Part shown: piece after piece, positions 30,101-39,644 of the stretch
Layout: each line of letters starts with the position of its first letter
Position numbering within the stretch: position 1 is the stretch's first letter
NCBI GenBank assembly: GCA_006386115.1
Contig: VFIW01000056.1
Span: 186,001 to 250,000 of the forward strand
Reading direction: 5' to 3'
From: Globisporangium splendens
Taxonomy: Eukaryota; Oomycota; Peronosporomycetes; Pythiales; Pythiaceae
DNA length: 64,000 nt
Notes under the pieces: generated by a model
Told to the model about the DNA's origin: nothing
Databases searched by the model: none
Seen by the model: the letters and a program-made list of their open reading frames with translations, nothing else
Position numbers and translations under genes: made by a program

Positions 30101-31954
30101 CTCCATGTGCTCGCGTTTCTCGATCGATCGATCGCTAAATGTATGCAGGCGACGGAAGAATCGGCGCATGCGCGCCAACGGGGCTTTGGTCGTAGCTTTC
30201 ACTTTCCGGATCTCCCGCTCTTGGTAATTGTGTACCCAGATGTCCCACTGTGGCAGCGCCTGCGTGTATTGCGGAAGTGGACGTCCTGACCGCTTGCATC
30301 GAGTAAACGTTGCGTATCGACACCAGATGCCGAAGACGAGCAAGAGTTTTTCACCGGCCCACACGGGCCGCGACCCGAATGCCAGTCGCGCTTGATGCAC
30401 AATTGCGCGTTCAGCCCAACGCGTTTGCTTTCTTGATGCACTTTCTTCCACAGTAGGAACATTCTCTGCACGATCTTTTTCGCGATCGCATCGCATGCTT
30501 TCATGTGTTGCAAGCGCATGCGTTGCACACGGCCACGGTGGCTGTCCGGGACTTGCACGACACTGGCAAACGCTGAATTGAAGAACTTCCCGCGGGTTTG
30601 CTGCTGCGCGAACACGCGCTGAATCGATTTTCGGCTCGCGCCATCCTGGTCAGTCGACGTGAGCACCAAGTTCACAACAAGCTTGGGCAGCTCAGACTGC
30701 GTCTCGGCGTCGTGAAATAGTTTGAACTCGATCTCGCGCAGCTGAATCGCCGCTCGCACTTCTTCGCGCCACGCCAGCAGGTACTTACGCGCGAGTGCAG
30801 TGCGCGCTTTGCTGCGAAGGCGATGCGCCAGACACCATTTCTGGAAACAGTTCCGCAGGCACTTGACACGACGCCGCCCCCACCGATTGTACATACGCTT
30901 ACGCAAGTACATTCGCCACGTCGCTTGGATTTTCGCCGCGTAAAAGTGCTGTCTCCGCTGTTTGGATACCGCAAATGACACATAGGTAAAAGCTAGATGA
31001 CTTGAGTGTGTCGTTGGTAAACGGCGATATCAATTTCACGCAAATACTTACTTTGCGGCGGTGAAGCGTGAGGAATTGCTCCATTTCGACTGCATCCTCT
31101 GCGCCTTCGTCGACGGCATGCAGCTGATTCAGCGACATGCAATTCCGCAAATTGACGCCATGGTTATGGACTTCGTTAGCTGCAACATCGCGAAGACGAC
31201 TTTGGTTAGTCCGTTGTAATTGCTGCTGATACCCCACGGATACATGGCTCGCAGAACGGCCAAACGCCTGCTGCGGTGCGTGTTCGTCTCGTAGTGGTGC
31301 TAGTTGCTCTCTGCTCGGTCGTCTCTTGTGGATTACCATGTTGCTGCGCTTGTGACGCACGACACTCGGCGAAAACTCTGACGTGGCTACGTGACGCTCG
31401 ACGTACAAGACTTTCTGCTTGAGATCGTTCATCTGCTTGACCAATGCGAGTGCAAACGATTCGCGCGCTTCCTCTTCCAGCGCTCGCTGCTGTTCAGTGA
31501 CGTGATTGTTGCTCTCGGCAGACCCAAATGCACCAAACAGCGGGTGAACCTCTGTTGATTCCGACGATGGCGGGTGCCAGTTCAGCACGCCTTTCATCCG
31601 CTCTCGACTGCGCTTCTTGCTCGTCCATTCACGTCGCTTGAGCATCGCGGGGTCTGGGATCCACGCGCGCATCTCGAGCTTCCGTGCCTCGCGTTCCGCT
31701 TCGCGCTCGACGAGCCGCTTTTCCTCGGCAGAGGTGTTCTGTTGCTGTTTCGCCTCGCGCTCCGTTTTCTTTTTCTTTTCGGCTTTGCGTGCACGGAACC
31801 TCTGCTCATACTTGTTGAGGAAATCGGATCGTGCCGAGCGCGAGTCAAAGGATCCACCTGACTGGGACGAAAACGACAGAACCGAGCTCGTGCTGTTACC
31901 AAAGCGACTCGTGCTCAGTCCGTCTTCCGAGCACTCGCTTCGGAACGTCTCCAT
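27128..31954 (-). CDS. Large IQ-motif, ankyrin-like and coiled-coil protein (frame broken once near 30.4 kb)
   Basis: Exon 1 (31052-31954) starts METFRSECSEDG and encodes 301 residues with a strongly charged coiled coil (KKKKTEREAKQQQ, EAEREARKLEMRAW). An intron with donor GTAAGT begins at 31051; the acceptor is at 30958 or 30949, both in phase. Exon 2 opens with RRQHFYAAKIQATWRMYLRK, an IQ-type calmodulin-binding helix, followed by many W/R-rich IQ-like helices (for example KYLLAWREEV, FGRAWRAWKSV). Around 30410-30440 the coding frame shifts by one base, and the remaining 1100 or so codons run to 27128. Later parts include an ankyrin-like GNTPLHVVMS...LLLSEG (about 29.2-29.35 kb) and long C-terminal coiled coils. 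The mix suggests a cytoskeletal or flagellar scaffold (inference). The break is either a sequencing indel or real decay. Confidence 0.6.
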
Positions 31955-32358
31955 AACGACGACGATGCGGCTTGACACACGCGCCTGGGATTTGCGGAGA
32001 AAATGCCAGCAGTGGTGTCTGTGTCCCAAAGGCACAACACGTCAGGACTGGAGGTAAAGCAATCCGTAACTTGGTTTCAGTACCAGCAGCAGGCGGAAAC
32101 GGCGCGAGGTCGAGTCAACGGACGGCTGGACATGTTATTCTTGTATCTTCTGCCGATATTGGGGAATTAAAGTTGACCCCTTTAGGAAAATTCTTTACCG
32201 AAGGATGCACGCTAGACGACGAACTAGTGCGCAGGAAACTTGGAGGGCGACAGGCTTCAAACATTCGATAGTATTAGAAATATGTGCAACTGTAGCATCA
32301 ATGCCACAAAAACAACGCTGAGCATCGAAAACGATTTGGAGGCAAACAACCCGCTTAC
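31955..32358. other. Intergenic between SelO and the IQ/ankyrin gene
   Basis: About 400 bp, AT-richer than the genes. It is the upstream region of the IQ/ankyrin gene and 3' flank of the SelO gene. Nothing else recognised. Confidence 0.4.
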
Positions 32359-34371
32359 TTAGGACGAGCACGAGACGCAGAGCGGCGCCACCGACGAATC
32401 TTCTGGACGCGCGTACACGAGATCGTCCTCCGAACCTTCGTCGAACGGATGCGTCAGCAGGTTGAAAATTTGCTGCACACCGATGTAATCACCGTCCGCA
32501 GCAAAGTCGATCGCCTTCTGCGCCACGTGGTTGCGCAGGATGAACTTTGGGTTCGTTTGCTGCATCTGCACGCGTCGCTGCGCATCCTTTTCGGCATCCG
32601 GCGTACAGTCGGTCTCCTCTTTCAATCGGTTCACGTACTTGTCAATCCATTTGGCCCACGCTGCGCGCACATTGTCGCGACGATCGACATCCGTAGATTC
32701 GTCCAGCTTTTTCCGCAACTCACGCTCCGCGGTCATCTGCTTGAAATTCTCGTCCGTGATGCCGTACATGCGCGCTTGCATCGGATTCTCCCTCAGCAGC
32801 AGTCTCACCATTTCATACTGCGCATCGGTGAACGGCGACACGCGGCGCTTGACCTGCTCCAGCGTCTCTGAGAACTCCACCAATTGATCCAGCACCGCTG
32901 TATGCGAAGACTCGTCAAATGGCTGAATATCCGCAAGCGCGCGGAACGTGCACGTGAAATCGGACCCGGTCTCCGTCAGCACATCGAAAAGCGCGTCAGT
33001 CAGTGCGCGGTCCTCGCTTGGGAAGCTCTTTTGGCTCAAACCCAGTTTCGCACGCAGCAGGTGCGACAACTCCTGACTGAACGTGTCGCTGTACGTCTCG
33101 AGCACCGACTCCAGGTCCTTTCGGTCAAGGACGAGCGCGAGCTGGTCGGCAAACACCGACAGGTTCCACTTGCAGATGTCGGGTTGAGCCTCGTACCGGT
33201 ACCGTCCACTGTCATCCGATGTGTTGCAAATATGTTCGGGGTTGAAATGCTCCATGAAGCCGTACGGACCGTAGTCGAGGGTGTCCCCGACGATGCTCAT
33301 ATTGTCGGTGTTGAGCACGCCGTGGCAAAACCCGATGCTCTGCCATTTCGCCACCAGACGCGCAGTGCGTTGCACGACTTCCTCGAAAAAGCGAACGTAC
33401 TTGACTTCTTGTGACGCGTCCGGAGTCGCCCACACATCTGGAAAGTACTGCTTGATCGTGAAATCGAGCATTTGGCGCATCATGTCCGCTTTGCTTGGAA
33501 GGTGCGCACTCGGACCTGCGCGGCCCGTCTGTGGATCCTTCTCCTTGAAGATCTCAAACGAACCGAAGCGCAGGAAACTCTTGGCGATGCGCATCACGAC
33601 GGCCGTCGGTTCTCGTTTCGGGTTGCCGTCGTAGAACATGTCACGGACGACCGTCGTGTCGCGGGACACCACCACGCTTCCTGCGCGCGTGGTTGGCACG
33701 CCAAGCGCATGCATGTGCTCACTGGCCAGGAACTCGCGCAGCGTCGAGCGCAGCACTTTTCTTCCGTCCGCTGTGCGCGAGTACGGAGTCAGCCCCGCAC
33801 CCTTCAGCTGCACTTCCCAGCGCTCATTGTCATTATTGATGACCTCACCCAAGTAAATCGCTGCGCCATCACCGAGCTGACCGGAGAAATACCCGAACTG
33901 GTGGCCACAGTAGCACTGCGCGGCCGTTTCCGAACCGGGAAAGATCTCATTGCCCGCTAGAAACGGCACGAGTTCGTCAATTGACACCAACTCGTGCTCG
34001 GCGCTCTCGTCGTCCACGTCGCTTTCGTGTCGATACACTTCGATGCCCGCATGTCTGATCGCGTCTCTGGCAACGATCACGAGCTCGGGCTTGACGATCG
34101 GCGTCGGCGAGATGCGCGAGAAGCACGCGCCGGGAACAGCGCTGCGCACGTAGTTTTGCGGCTCCGGGTCGATCGGCAGCTCGCGCAGCACGGCGTTGTC
34201 GAATCGGCTCGGCGCGGGCGTGCTCTTGCGCCAGACGCCGCGGTAAAGGCTCGCGTTAGTGCTGCTGCTGTGCGCCATGCTTGGATTACTGGAGACGGAG
34301 AAGCAGGCGACGGCGGTGGTCGGGAGCAGATGCCGGCGCGTCGTCTTCAGCGCCGCTTGCAGAATGGGCAT
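32359..34371 (-). CDS. SELENOO: SelO protein AMPylase, Cys-containing mitochondrial form
   Basis: A pseudokinase-fold enzyme that transfers AMP to Ser/Thr/Tyr of proteins in mitochondria. The start at 34371 gives 670 residues, essentially the length of animal SelO (669). It begins MPILQAALKTTRRHLLPTTA, a basic, Ser-rich mitochondrial presequence. The open frame upstream to 34590 is taken as untranslated. Active-site residues are in place: Lys190 in QLKGAGLTPYSR, Glu213 in LREFLASEH, Asn357 in NTDNMS, and Asp366 in LDYGPYGFM. The last residues are LCVSCSS: Cys668 stands two residues from the end where animal selenoprotein O has selenocysteine, giving CxxC instead of CxxU. The codon is TGC, so no recoding is needed. 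A catalytically altered paralogue lies 9 kb away (21753-23634) on the same strand. Single exon. Confidence 0.93.
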   Translation of the reverse strand: MPILQAALKTTRRHLLPTTAVACFSVSSNPSMAHSSSTNASLYRGVWRKSTPAPSRFDNAVLRELPIDPEPQNYVRSAVPGACFSRISPTPIVKPELVIVARDAIRHAGIEVYRHESDVDDESAEHELVSIDELVPFLAGNEIFPGSETAAQCYCGHQFGYFSGQLGDGAAIYLGEVINNDNERWEVQLKGAGLTPYSRTADGRKVLRSTLREFLASEHMHALGVPTTRAGSVVVSRDTTVVRDMFYDGNPKREPTAVVMRIAKSFLRFGSFEIFKEKDPQTGRAGPSAHLPSKADMMRQMLDFTIKQYFPDVWATPDASQEVKYVRFFEEVVQRTARLVAKWQSIGFCHGVLNTDNMSIVGDTLDYGPYGFMEHFNPEHICNTSDDSGRYRYEAQPDICKWNLSVFADQLALVLDRKDLESVLETYSDTFSQELSHLLRAKLGLSQKSFPSEDRALTDALFDVLTETGSDFTCTFRALADIQPFDESSHTAVLDQLVEFSETLEQVKRRVSPFTDAQYEMVRLLLRENPMQARMYGITDENFKQMTAERELRKKLDESTDVDRRDNVRAAWAKWIDKYVNRLKEETDCTPDAEKDAQRRVQMQQTNPKFILRNHVAQKAIDFAADGDYIGVQQIFNLLTHPFDEGSEDDLVYARPEDSSVAPLCVSCSS

Positions 34372-34992
34372 GAGGCGTTCGTTGGGCAATGAAGCGCGCC
34401 GTCGAATGCGAATGCGGAAAAGGTGTCCGACCCAGCATTGGCGAGCACACAAGACGAAAATATTCTGTTTGAAAGGGTTGTCAAACGATACCAGTAGTGG
34501 ACGAACGGGGATGCGAGAGGGGAATGGTGGGGTCTGCAGGCTGTTTGGCAGGTTAGAAAGTGACTGTGAGTTCGTCGTCATTGTGCACAATCATTCCTCA
34601 CGACTCTGACAAATGACACGCATCGCCAGCATGTGATCCATGCGCAGTTAATGCGCTGCCATCTCATATCCAGTGGTAAACTCTCTCCCTCTCCATGTTC
34701 GCAAGTGCATCAGCGCGCCGCCTATTGCAGTTGGAGCACACGAGCAAATCAGTGATTGCGGCAGTGGGCAGGAGGTCGATGCGGTTGAAGATCAAACCAT
34801 CGTGGCTTTGTGACTCGAATCTTCTTGTGAGGCACGCGTGTGTGTGGCGTGTGTGTCGCGTATGCCGCGGAATGGTAGGTACATACGCCATCTTCCTGTT
34901 AAAAGAGCGCTGATGAGGCACGTGGCTCTTGAGAGCACAAAGGCGCCCATTCGCGATTTCGCAGACGACTGCAGACGTTGACATAAAGCGTC
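34372..34992. promoter_or_regulatory. Divergent intergenic region, SelO / phosphoglycerate mutase-like 1
   Basis: 620 bp between the start codons of SelO (-) and the first mutase-like gene (+). A TG-rich run (about 34836-34862) is present. No gene recognised. Confidence 0.45.
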
Positions 34993-35805
34993 ATGACGAC
35001 GATCCGTGCGCTGCCTGGGTACTTCGCGCGCGTGACTGAAGGAGACGGCGCCAACGCAGCGTCCTCGCTGCCACCCCTCTTCAAGAAGTTTCGGCTCGCG
35101 ACGAGCTCATGGGCCGCGCTCGACGCGAAGCTCACGGAAGCGCGCGCAGCTGACCGCGACGTCAAAGTCGTGTACTTGGTGCGCCACGCAGAGGGGATCC
35201 ACAACGCAGCGGAGCGGGAGTTCGGCACCGACGTCTGGGAAAAGGAGTATGCGAAGACCGAAGCGTATCTGGATGCTGACTTGACGGAGTTCGGCTGTAA
35301 GGATGCGCTCGAGAAGGGTCCGCCGGCGCTGGACGCCGAGCGTGCCAAGGGCATGCCGACCATCGAGCGCGTCGTGGTGTCGACGCTCTCTCGCGCGATC
35401 CACACCGCGCAGCTCTTTTTCTCCAAGTACGACGTGCGCTCCCCGCAATTCGTCTCGATGGAGCTCTGTCGCGAGATCATGGGCGTGCACACGTGCGATA
35501 AGCGCGTGTCGCTCACGCAGCTCAAGAAGAAGTTTCCTGGCGTGGACTTTGCATTCAAAGGGGCCGCTGTGCTGGACGAAGACGATGTGCTCTGGTCGCC
35601 GACGCACCGCGAGACCGACGCGGAGATCCAGGCGCGCGCGATGCGGTTCCTCAACCAGTTTTTCCACGCCATCCCGGACAAGTACGTCGCGGTGGTCGCG
35701 CACTCCAAGTTCATCCGGTCGCTCTACGAGGTGCTGCTTCCCCACGAAGCCGACGTGTTCCCAAGTAACTGTGAAGTCATCCCGATCGTACTCGAGCGCG
35801 CATAG
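34993..35805 (+). CDS. Histidine phosphatase (phosphoglycerate mutase-like) 1
   Basis: Single-exon protein of 270 residues from the histidine phosphatase superfamily, branch 1, which acts through a phospho-His. The catalytic RHG-type motif is YLVRHAEGIHN (about residues 58-68). It continues with VVVSTLSRAIHTAQLFF and SMELCREIMGVHTCDKR, and the second histidine is in VAVVAHSKFIRSLYEV near the C-terminus, so the catalytic set is complete. The family resembles the plant/fungal mutase-like phosphatases rather than the glycolytic enzyme. The start MTTIRALPGYFARVTEGD is supported by the similar start of the next gene (MPTIRALDGFFVRRDTAT). It lies outside the palindrome. Confidence 0.87.
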   Translation: MTTIRALPGYFARVTEGDGANAASSLPPLFKKFRLATSSWAALDAKLTEARAADRDVKVVYLVRHAEGIHNAAEREFGTDVWEKEYAKTEAYLDADLTEFGCKDALEKGPPALDAERAKGMPTIERVVVSTLSRAIHTAQLFFSKYDVRSPQFVSMELCREIMGVHTCDKRVSLTQLKKKFPGVDFAFKGAAVLDEDDVLWSPTHRETDAEIQARAMRFLNQFFHAIPDKYVAVVAHSKFIRSLYEVLLPHEADVFPSNCEVIPIVLERA

Positions 35806-36459
35806 AGGTAGAAAGAAGAGAGGACAATTCATAGGATCGCACATCTGTTGTAAAGTTCAATGCACACACAGTCACCATGCCATCCACACCATCAATCATA
35901 CGGCCATTCGTGCTCCCTGTCTGTCTGGGAAACCGTTACTGACGCAATCAATGGGGATCAGCCACGGTCCGAATGGGCACACATGATGCATGTAGCGTCC
36001 CATTTCAGCCACGGCGCTGCGCCGTCAACCATGCATTAAGAGTCGTCAGGTGGTAAACAGTGGTCCGGCCGAAGTTCATAATCCGACAAGCGCGTGCGTT
36101 CTTTTCTCGTTCTTTCTTTGCACGTGGGAGGTTTCCAAGAGATCCTGTGACGCATAATTGCCTTTATAAAACGCATAAATGCGAGAAAGAGCCGATGCTG
36201 TTCAATGCCTTAAAGATCCATTTCTATTTCTCATTACCTGTATAAATAAATGTCTGATCTGCTCGCTCGACCTTCATTCAGGAATCTGTTGCATGCCAGA
36301 CGGGGCAGGTGTCAAGGAGAACACACCAAGCAGCACCCAACAAAGGAATCCTTCCTCCTCCTTCGTCCGTGGCTCTCGGCAGTCGCTCCTCCCTGCTTCA
36401 GCATTTCCGAATTGGCGCCATCACCCACACTGCAGCTTCACAGCATCACCCACTGCACA
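35806..36459. other. Intergenic between the two mutase-like genes
   Basis: 654 bp with AT-rich patches. Upstream region of mutase-like gene 2. An open frame from 36250 joins it but lacks similarity to gene 1, so it is not counted as coding. Confidence 0.45.
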
Positions 36460-37293
36460 ATGCCGACGATCCGCGCACTCGACGGGTTCTTCGTCCGCCG
36501 CGACACCGCCACCTCGGAGAAGGAGGAGCAGAACAATGCATCGATTCCTCCGCTGTTCAAGAACTTTCGCCTCTCGATGCGCGACTGGGCCGATTTCGAG
36601 GCCAAACTCGCCAAGACGGTCAACGCCACGACACCGCCGCGTGACATCAAGGTCGTGTACTTTATTCGCCACGGCGAGGGCGTCCACAATGAGATCGAGA
36701 AGGCGTACGGCGACGAGTGGTGGGACACTGAAGAGTCGAGAAGCGAGAAGTACCTCGACACGGGCCTCACTGAGATCGGCATCAACGACGCGCGCAGCAA
36801 GGGACCTGCTCCACTTGCAGCTGAGCGCGCCAATGGCATGCCCACGATCGAGCGCATCATCGTATCCACGCTCTCGCGCACGATCCAGACAGCGCAGAAC
36901 TTTTTCGAAGGCTACCCAGTCGTGTCGCCTCAGTTCGTGAGCATGGAGCTCTGTCGTGAACGCCTGGGGATGCACACGCCGAACAAGCGCACGACGCTTA
37001 CAAAGCTCAAGACCAAGTTCCCGACGGTGGACTTTGCGTTCAAAGGTGCGGAAATTCTGGACGAAGAAGACGTGCTGTGGGACCCGAACCACATGGAGAC
37101 CGACCCCGAGATCCAGGTGCGCGCCGTGCAGTTCTTGGAGCAGTTTTTCGACGTGATCCCGGACACGCACGTCGCGGTTGTGGCGCACTACAAGCTCATC
37201 TGGGGCATGTGGGTGGCGATGCGTCCTCAAGACACGGAAGTGACGCCAGACAACTGCGAAGTCGTCCCCATCGTATTAGAGCGTGTACACTAG
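36460..37293 (+). CDS. Histidine phosphatase (phosphoglycerate mutase-like) 2, spanning the palindrome edge
   Basis: 277 residues, same family as the gene at 34993. Motifs: YFIRHGEGVHNEIEKAYGDE (catalytic RHG), STLSRTIQTAQNFF, SMELCRERLGMHTPNKR, and the second His in VAVVAHYKLIWGMWV. The ATG at 36460 (MPTIRALDGFFVRR) matches the start of gene 1. The left arm of the palindrome begins inside this gene at 36643 (codon 62, just before the RHG motif). From there to the stop the sequence is repeated in inverted orientation at 50094-50744. The gene itself looks intact and functional; the other copy has lost its true 5' end. Confidence 0.86.
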   Translation: MPTIRALDGFFVRRDTATSEKEEQNNASIPPLFKNFRLSMRDWADFEAKLAKTVNATTPPRDIKVVYFIRHGEGVHNEIEKAYGDEWWDTEESRSEKYLDTGLTEIGINDARSKGPAPLAAERANGMPTIERIIVSTLSRTIQTAQNFFEGYPVVSPQFVSMELCRERLGMHTPNKRTTLTKLKTKFPTVDFAFKGAEILDEEDVLWDPNHMETDPEIQVRAVQFLEQFFDVIPDTHVAVVAHYKLIWGMWVAMRPQDTEVTPDNCEVVPIVLERVH

Positions 37294-38078
37294 AGAAAGA
37301 GAGAGAAGCGAAGACGCAATTGTTTGGATTTTAATCTCCCTAAAAGAAATGTTCTTCGCGACAAACCTGCCCTCGCAATTTCGCTATTATTGGTACTTGT
37401 TGCACACCGCTGCCGCTGCCTTCACAGAAGACCCAGACGACAACGACAACGACAACGACAACACCAGTGCAAATGAGTCGGAGGAATCGAAGAAGAAAAG
37501 TGACGACCGCAAAGAGAAGAAAACACGGCAGGGAGGACCACCGACGTGGAGTCCCGCATCATGCCGCATGCGACGTCGGGGCACTCCACGCAACGTTGAG
37601 CAGTGAGTCAAGAGCGTCGAACACGACTCGAGACCCTACGACGGATGGTCCTCTCCACCGCGTCTTCTTTTTCATACTCATTCTTCGAGTATTCCGACTC
37701 GATCGTACTAGCGTTGTCGCTTTCGTCTGGCTGATTTATGGCAGCGGTGCTAGTCTTGTGGGCTTCTGTGGCACCCATGAGCGGACGCGTGCCGCTGATT
37801 CTTTATCTTCTTCCTCCTCCTCATCGCTCGCAGCGCACTCATCGTCTTCGTTGCTCGCAGCATCTTTGTCCTTATTGTCGTCGTTGCTAATCAACAAGTT
37901 GAACCCAGAGGACGCGACGAGACCAACAGCGAGCGAGGCTTCTTGGCTGCGCTACTGCCTGGCACCACTCTCTTTCTTGCAAAGTGTGCGTGAGCGCGAA
38001 TGCACGACAGAGTCGCGCTGTGCATGTCTGAGTAAGTGCATGCATGCAGAGTGATGGACAAGCAGCAGCAATGAGCAT
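37294..38078. other. Left arm, non-genic stretch with simple repeats
   Basis: Contains a (CAACGA)-type repeat at about 37437-37463. On the minus strand there is an acidic, Asp/Glu/Ser-rich frame (about 37790-37900) that I do not recognise and that ends early. No intact gene. Confidence 0.4.
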
Positions 38079-38558
38079 GTGTACACAGGCATGCATGCGA
38101 CAGCTCGCACGTACGTACCGCGGGACTGGCGGGGTCTCATGCAGTCAGTCAGATACGCACGCGAGCACAACTGCGAACCCCTGCACGTAGCAGGAGATAG
38201 CAGCATGATCATCCGCCAGCAATGGAATCACAAGGCGCCGCGGAACGCGCGGCTCAAGAGGCTTTTCCAAAAGACACAGCAACTGGCGAATAGTATGTGC
38301 ATCCGCACATGGACGCATCATCTTCGAGCTTATAACAAGATGGCCGATCTGGCAGCGAATCACGCAATGGACAACGCGGCTTCGAGGCAGTACACCTTTC
38401 CAACCACATGCGCCGACGGACATGCCATCCAACAGCACGTCGAGAACGATGTAAGCCACTGGTTTATCCAGCATCAAAGGAATAGCAACAACGATTGGTT
38501 GAGCACCTCCGTCGTGTCCCGCAACGTGAGATTCTTCCTCCACCACACCTCGGGCTGA
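38079..38558 (+). pseudogene. Retroelement RNase H domain relic (left arm)
   Basis: The frame resembles the RNase H1-type domain found at the end of oomycete LINE-like elements. HVAGDSSMIIRQQWNHKAP carries a catalytic-type Asp, and after a spacer comes WTHHLRAYNKMADLAANHAM, the R-x-x-N-x-x-AD-x-x-AN signature. The N-terminal strand with the first catalytic Asp and Glu is missing, and the reading frame upstream is unrelated, so it is a fragment. The frame ends FFLHHTSG. It is cut off from any reverse transcriptase. An identical copy lies in the right arm. Confidence 0.62.
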
Positions 38559-39167
38559 GCGCCAGAGGCGCACCGCAGGTGACTCTCGTAGTCGAAATTA
38601 CTAAAGTAGTGTAGCTATGAGCAAGGGTACTTCTGTTCGGGTAAACGTAACGAAATATACCTCACTTTGTCTGTCTGTCATGCAGTCAGTCAAGTCGCCT
38701 CGGGCTCCGTTGTTCGGCGAATGCCAATGCCATCGTGCCCTAGAGATGCGCTGACCCAGAGCCCGCTAGAACTCTCGTTCTGCTGCTCTCTTCTCTGCTG
38801 TCATGTCTTCTTGCTGTTGTCCAGTCACACGTTGAAGCTGACAAGGGCGCATATCATTGGCCAAAAATACGCACATCAACGATTCGGCCATCACTCTCAA
38901 ATGTATCCATGTTGAAGTGAGTTTGCAGCTGCATGTGCGCTGAATCACAACAGAAAGACGAGACCACAAACAGTTTTGCATTTTTCCATATCGAGCAAGC
39001 CGCTGCGCAAATCTGTAACAAGCTCACTATACTACACTGCTATACTTTTCCTGCGTAGGATAGTAGCAGAGCGATCCGTTCTCCTTATCACGCGAACGTT
39101 TGTGCTCAGAAGACATGCCTAGTTCAGCGAAGGCACGAGGTCTGGGAGCACGACGCCAGCAGCAAGC
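38559..39167. other. Left arm, no gene recognised
   Basis: Between the RNase H relic and the 3' end of gene A1. Nothing recognised. Confidence 0.4.
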
Positions 39168-39644
39168 CTAACAGTGGACGTGTCCCGTGACCTGGCAGTT
39201 GGTCACCGAGAAGCTCGAGCCGTCGGCGCACTTACCACTCGCAATCGTCTGGACCTGCGTCACGTCGGTTCTCACGCGCCAGTAGCGAACCCACGCGCCT
39301 TGATTCCCGTGGCTTTCGACTGTGTACCCATCGCGTCCCTGGAAAACCTGGCTCTGGACTTCGTCGGCTGCCTTCTGGTAGCATTTGCCGTTGCTGACCC
39401 AACACGCCACTTGATGGCACTGCTTGTGGTTCTTGAATAGACCCCCGATAAGAGGAACCAAGACCGCAGCTAGTTCGAAACTCGCCACGGCGATTTCGCC
39501 AGGTCCAGTTGCTGCACCCAGAGCGACGACTCCCGCTCCGACGCCGACAGCAGTTCCGATTGCAGACTCCTCTTCGGCACGAACGACAGCGTTCGATTGC
39601 GCGGCGGCGACGACGAAGAGACTCAGAAGCGCGGTCTTGATCAT
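39168..39644 (-). CDS. Small secreted six-cysteine protein A, copy 1
   Basis: 158 residues; family not recognised. A clear signal peptide (MIKTALLSLFVVAAAQSNAVVRA, cleavage expected before EEES) is followed by a Gly/Ala/Val-rich insert (GTAVGVGAGVVALGAATGPG, absent from protein B). Then comes a hydrophobic LVPLIGGLF helix and a domain with six cysteines: QCHQVACW, GKCY, GKCADGSSF, NCQVTGHVHC-end. The middle is rich in aromatic and polar residues (FQGRDGYTVESHGNQGAWVR, YWRVRTDV). The even cysteine count and small size fit an extracellular disulfide-stabilised protein. It is divergently arranged with gene B1, 1489 bp away, and an AG repeat lies just before the start codon. Copies: 47743-48219 and, partly, 63959-64000. 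Confidence 0.78.
   Translation of the reverse strand: MIKTALLSLFVVAAAQSNAVVRAEEESAIGTAVGVGAGVVALGAATGPGEIAVASFELAAVLVPLIGGLFKNHKQCHQVACWVSNGKCYQKAADEVQSQVFQGRDGYTVESHGNQGAWVRYWRVRTDVTQVQTIASGKCADGSSFSVTNCQVTGHVHC

Noticed and set aside
32359..34590. 743-residue version of SelO
   Set aside because: The start at 34371 gives the family length and a plausible mitochondrial presequence; the upstream 73 codons resemble untranslated leader.
36250..36459. 70-residue N-terminal extension of mutase-like gene 2
   Set aside because: The neighbouring paralogue starts at the equivalent of 36460, and the extension has no similarity or targeting character.
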